From Phytopythium helicoides (lineage: Eukaryota; Oomycota; Peronosporomycetes; Pythiales; Pythiaceae): a DNA stretch of 64,000 nucleotides. Shown here piece after piece: positions 62,250-64,000 of this stretch. Position numbers and translations under genes: made by a program. The notes under the pieces are model-generated. The model was not told where the DNA came from. It worked only from the letters and a program-made list of their open reading frames with translations, and ran no database searches. The first letter of the stretch is position 1; every line of letters begins with the position of its first letter. The stretch is taken from positions 1,904,507-1,968,506 of the forward strand of contig JANFNE010000004.1 in assembly GCA_024867545.1 (NCBI GenBank), in the 5' to 3' direction.

Positions 62250-64000
62250 ATGGCGGAAAGGCTTGTCGCCGCCGCTGGGGCGGGCGACCTCGTTCTCGTG
62301 ACGGAGCTGATCCACGGCGGCGCAGACGTGAATGCTACGGACAAAGATGGATGGACAGCGCTGATGATTGCCGCTGATAATGGTCACGTTGAAGTGGTTC
62401 GGTATCTCGTGGAAGATCGCAGTGTGGACGTGAATGCTACGAATAAAAATGGATCAACAGCGATGATGAATGCCGCTTACAATGGTCACGTTGAAGTGGT
62501 TCGGTATCTCGTGGAAGAACGAAGCGTGGATGTGAATATCTCTGACAAAAAGGGATGGACAGTGCTGATGAAGGCTGCTAGCAACGGTCACCTTGGCGTC
62601 GTTCGGTATCTCGTGGAAGACCGTGGTGTGGATGTGAATGTCTCGGACAGAAATGGATTGACAGGGATGCTGTTTGCCGCTTACAAAGGTCACGTTGAAG
62701 TGGTTCGGTATCTCGTGGACGAACGCGGCGTGGATGTGAATGTCTCGGACAGAAACGGATCGACTGCGCTGATGAAGGCTGCTAGCAATGGTCACCTTGG
62801 CGTCGTTCGGTATCTCGTGGAAGACCGTGGTGTGGATGTGAATGTCTCGGACAGAAATGGATTTACAGCGATGCTGTTTGCCGCTTACAAAGGTCACGTT
62901 GAAATGGTTCGGTATCTCGTGGAAGACCGTGGTGTGGATGTGAATGTCTCGGACAGAAATGGGTTGACAGCGATGCTGTTTGCCGCTTACAAAGGTCACG
63001 TTGAAGTGGCTCGGTATCTCGTGGAAGACCGTGGTGTGGACGTGAATGTCTCGGACAGAAATGGATCGACTGCGCTGATGGAGGCTGCTAACAATGGTCA
63101 CGTTGAAGTGGTTCGGTATCTCGTGGAAGAACGCGGCGTGGATGTGAATGCCTCGGACAGAAATGGATTGACAGCGATGCTGTTTGCCGCTTACAATGGT
63201 CACATTGAAATAGTTCGGTATCTCGTGGAAGACCGTGGTGTGGATATGAATGTCTCGGACAGAAATGGATTGACAGCGATAATGAAGGCTGCTAACAATG
63301 GTCACCTTGAAGTGGTTCGATATCTCGTGGAAAAACGTGGTGTGGACGTGAATGCTACAGACAAAAACGGATCGACAGCGATGCTGTTTGCCGCTTACAA
63401 TGGTCACATTGAAATAGTTCGGTATCTCGTGGAAGAACATGGCGTGGATATGAATGTCTACAGACAACGATGGATGGACAGCTATGATGAAGGCTGCAAG
63501 CAATGGTCACGTGGAAGTGGTTCGGTATCTCGTGGAAGAACGCGGCGTGGATGTGAATGCTACAGATAAAAATGGATCAACAGCGATGATGGCTGCCGCT
63601 AATAATGGTCAGCTTGAAGTGGTTCGGTATCTCGTGGAAGAACGCGGCGTGGACGCGAATGGTAAGGACAAAGATGGATCAACAGCGATGATGGCTGCCG
63701 CTTATAATGGTCAGCTTGAAGTGGTTCGGTATCTCGTGGAAGAACGCGGCGTGGACGTGAATGCTACGAATAAAAATGGATCAACAGCGATGATGGCTGC
63801 CGCTTATAATGGTCAGCTTGAAGTGGTTCGGTATCTCGTGGAAGATCGCAGTGTGGACGTGAATGCTACAGACAACGATGGATGGACAGCGATGATGAAG
63901 GCTGCAAGCAATGGTCACGTGGAAGTGGTTCGGTATCTCGTGGAAGAACGCGGCGTGGACGTGAATGCCACAGACAATAACGGAAAATCCGCAATCCGAT
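62250..64000 (+). CDS. ankyrin-repeat protein, near-identical 34-residue units, partial and frameshifted
   Basis: Start MAERLVAAAGAGDLVLVTEL at 62250, then about 16-17 ankyrin units of 34 residues (102 bp), each like DVNVSDRNGLTAMLFAAYKG HVEVVRYLVEDRGV. Unit variants alternate (MLFAAYKGHVE and LMKAASNGHLG), suggesting duplication of multi-unit blocks. At about 63457 one extra T (AATGTCTACAGACAAC where other units have AATGCTACAGAC) shifts the frame, and the original frame stops at 63569. The array continues in the other frame to the window end (ASNGHVEVVRYLVEERGVDV). Ankyrin arrays bind proteins; the partner is unknown. The 3' end is outside the window. Confidence 0.82.
62330..64000. repeat. 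102-bp tandem DNA repeat encoding ankyrin units
   Basis: Block motif GGTCACGTTGAAGTGGTTCG followed by GTATCTCGTGGAAGA recurs about every 102 bp. Adjacent and alternate units are nearly identical at DNA level, which indicates recent tandem duplication or conversion. Confidence 0.9.

Noticed and set aside
62454..63503. 349-codon antisense frame through the ankyrin repeats
   Set aside because: The repeat unit simply lacks stops in that frame; every unit repeats the same antisense words (VFHEIPNHFNVT).
62330..64000. Regular repeats resembling a CRISPR array
   Set aside because: Eukaryotic context, 102-bp period, and the repeats plus 'spacers' translate to ankyrin units.
1..64000. tRNA or rRNA genes
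   Set aside because: None could be recognised by eye; absence is not proven without a covariance-model search.

Overview
The window looks like nuclear DNA of an oomycete (Phytophthora/Pythium type). Reasons: short introns of about 36-190 nt with mostly GTGCGT/GTGAGT-like donors and CAG/TAG/AAG acceptors; oomycete-type transcription initiators (close to GCTCATTYYNCAWTTT) ahead of secreted-enzyme genes; PL3 pectate lyases of the Phytophthora type; and eukaryotic housekeeping genes (RPB8, RPC9, Rab11, Tim17, NPSN-type SNARE, UNC-45, Tctex dynein light chain, RBM39). I cannot name the species.

Region 1 (about 0.3-28.6 kb) is an array of ten nearly identical 266-codon PL3 pectate lyase genes. They alternate strictly between strands, so the array is a chain of nested inverted repeats: divergent pairs share a central loop of about 1.4 kb and convergent pairs share a loop of 0.4 kb or more. 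The loops occur in both orientations and carry decayed coding remnants. Two unrelated hAT transposons, each with perfect 8-bp target duplications, sit in two of the divergent loops, 72 bp apart in homologous coordinates. Subfamily switches mark gene conversion or unequal exchange.

Region 2 (29-40 kb) holds a type I membrane protein, a DUF1764 protein, Rab11, RPB8, a small Pet100-like protein, a tail-anchored protein, an ankyrin-SAM protein, an NPSN-type SNARE, Tim17 and a five-exon tail-anchored protein that may be Pex26-like. Genes are tightly packed and often divergent or convergent.

Region 3 (40.0-43.9 kb) is a second, separate palindrome carrying two more diverged PL3 genes (copies 11 and 12).

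Region 4 (44-50.7 kb) is accessory: a secreted alpha-carbonic-anhydrase-like protein with two zinc ligands replaced, a secreted sulfatase broken by a one-base frameshift, a serine carboxypeptidase pseudogene, an AT-rich island and a Fanzor (eukaryotic TnpB-like) coding region that seems to lack RuvC-I.

Region 5 (51-64 kb) returns to housekeeping genes: HisI/HisE-type histidine biosynthesis, a QCR9-like subunit with an acidic tail, a charged nuclear-type protein, RPC9, RBM39-like splicing factor, UNC-45 (two frameshifts in this sequence), a Tctex dynein light chain, and a long near-identical ankyrin array running off the window end.

The secreted enzymes (12 pectate lyases, sulfatase, CA-like protein, carboxypeptidase remnant) fit a plant-associated or saprotrophic lifestyle. 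Exon joins were worked out by eye from splice consensus, phase and protein sense.
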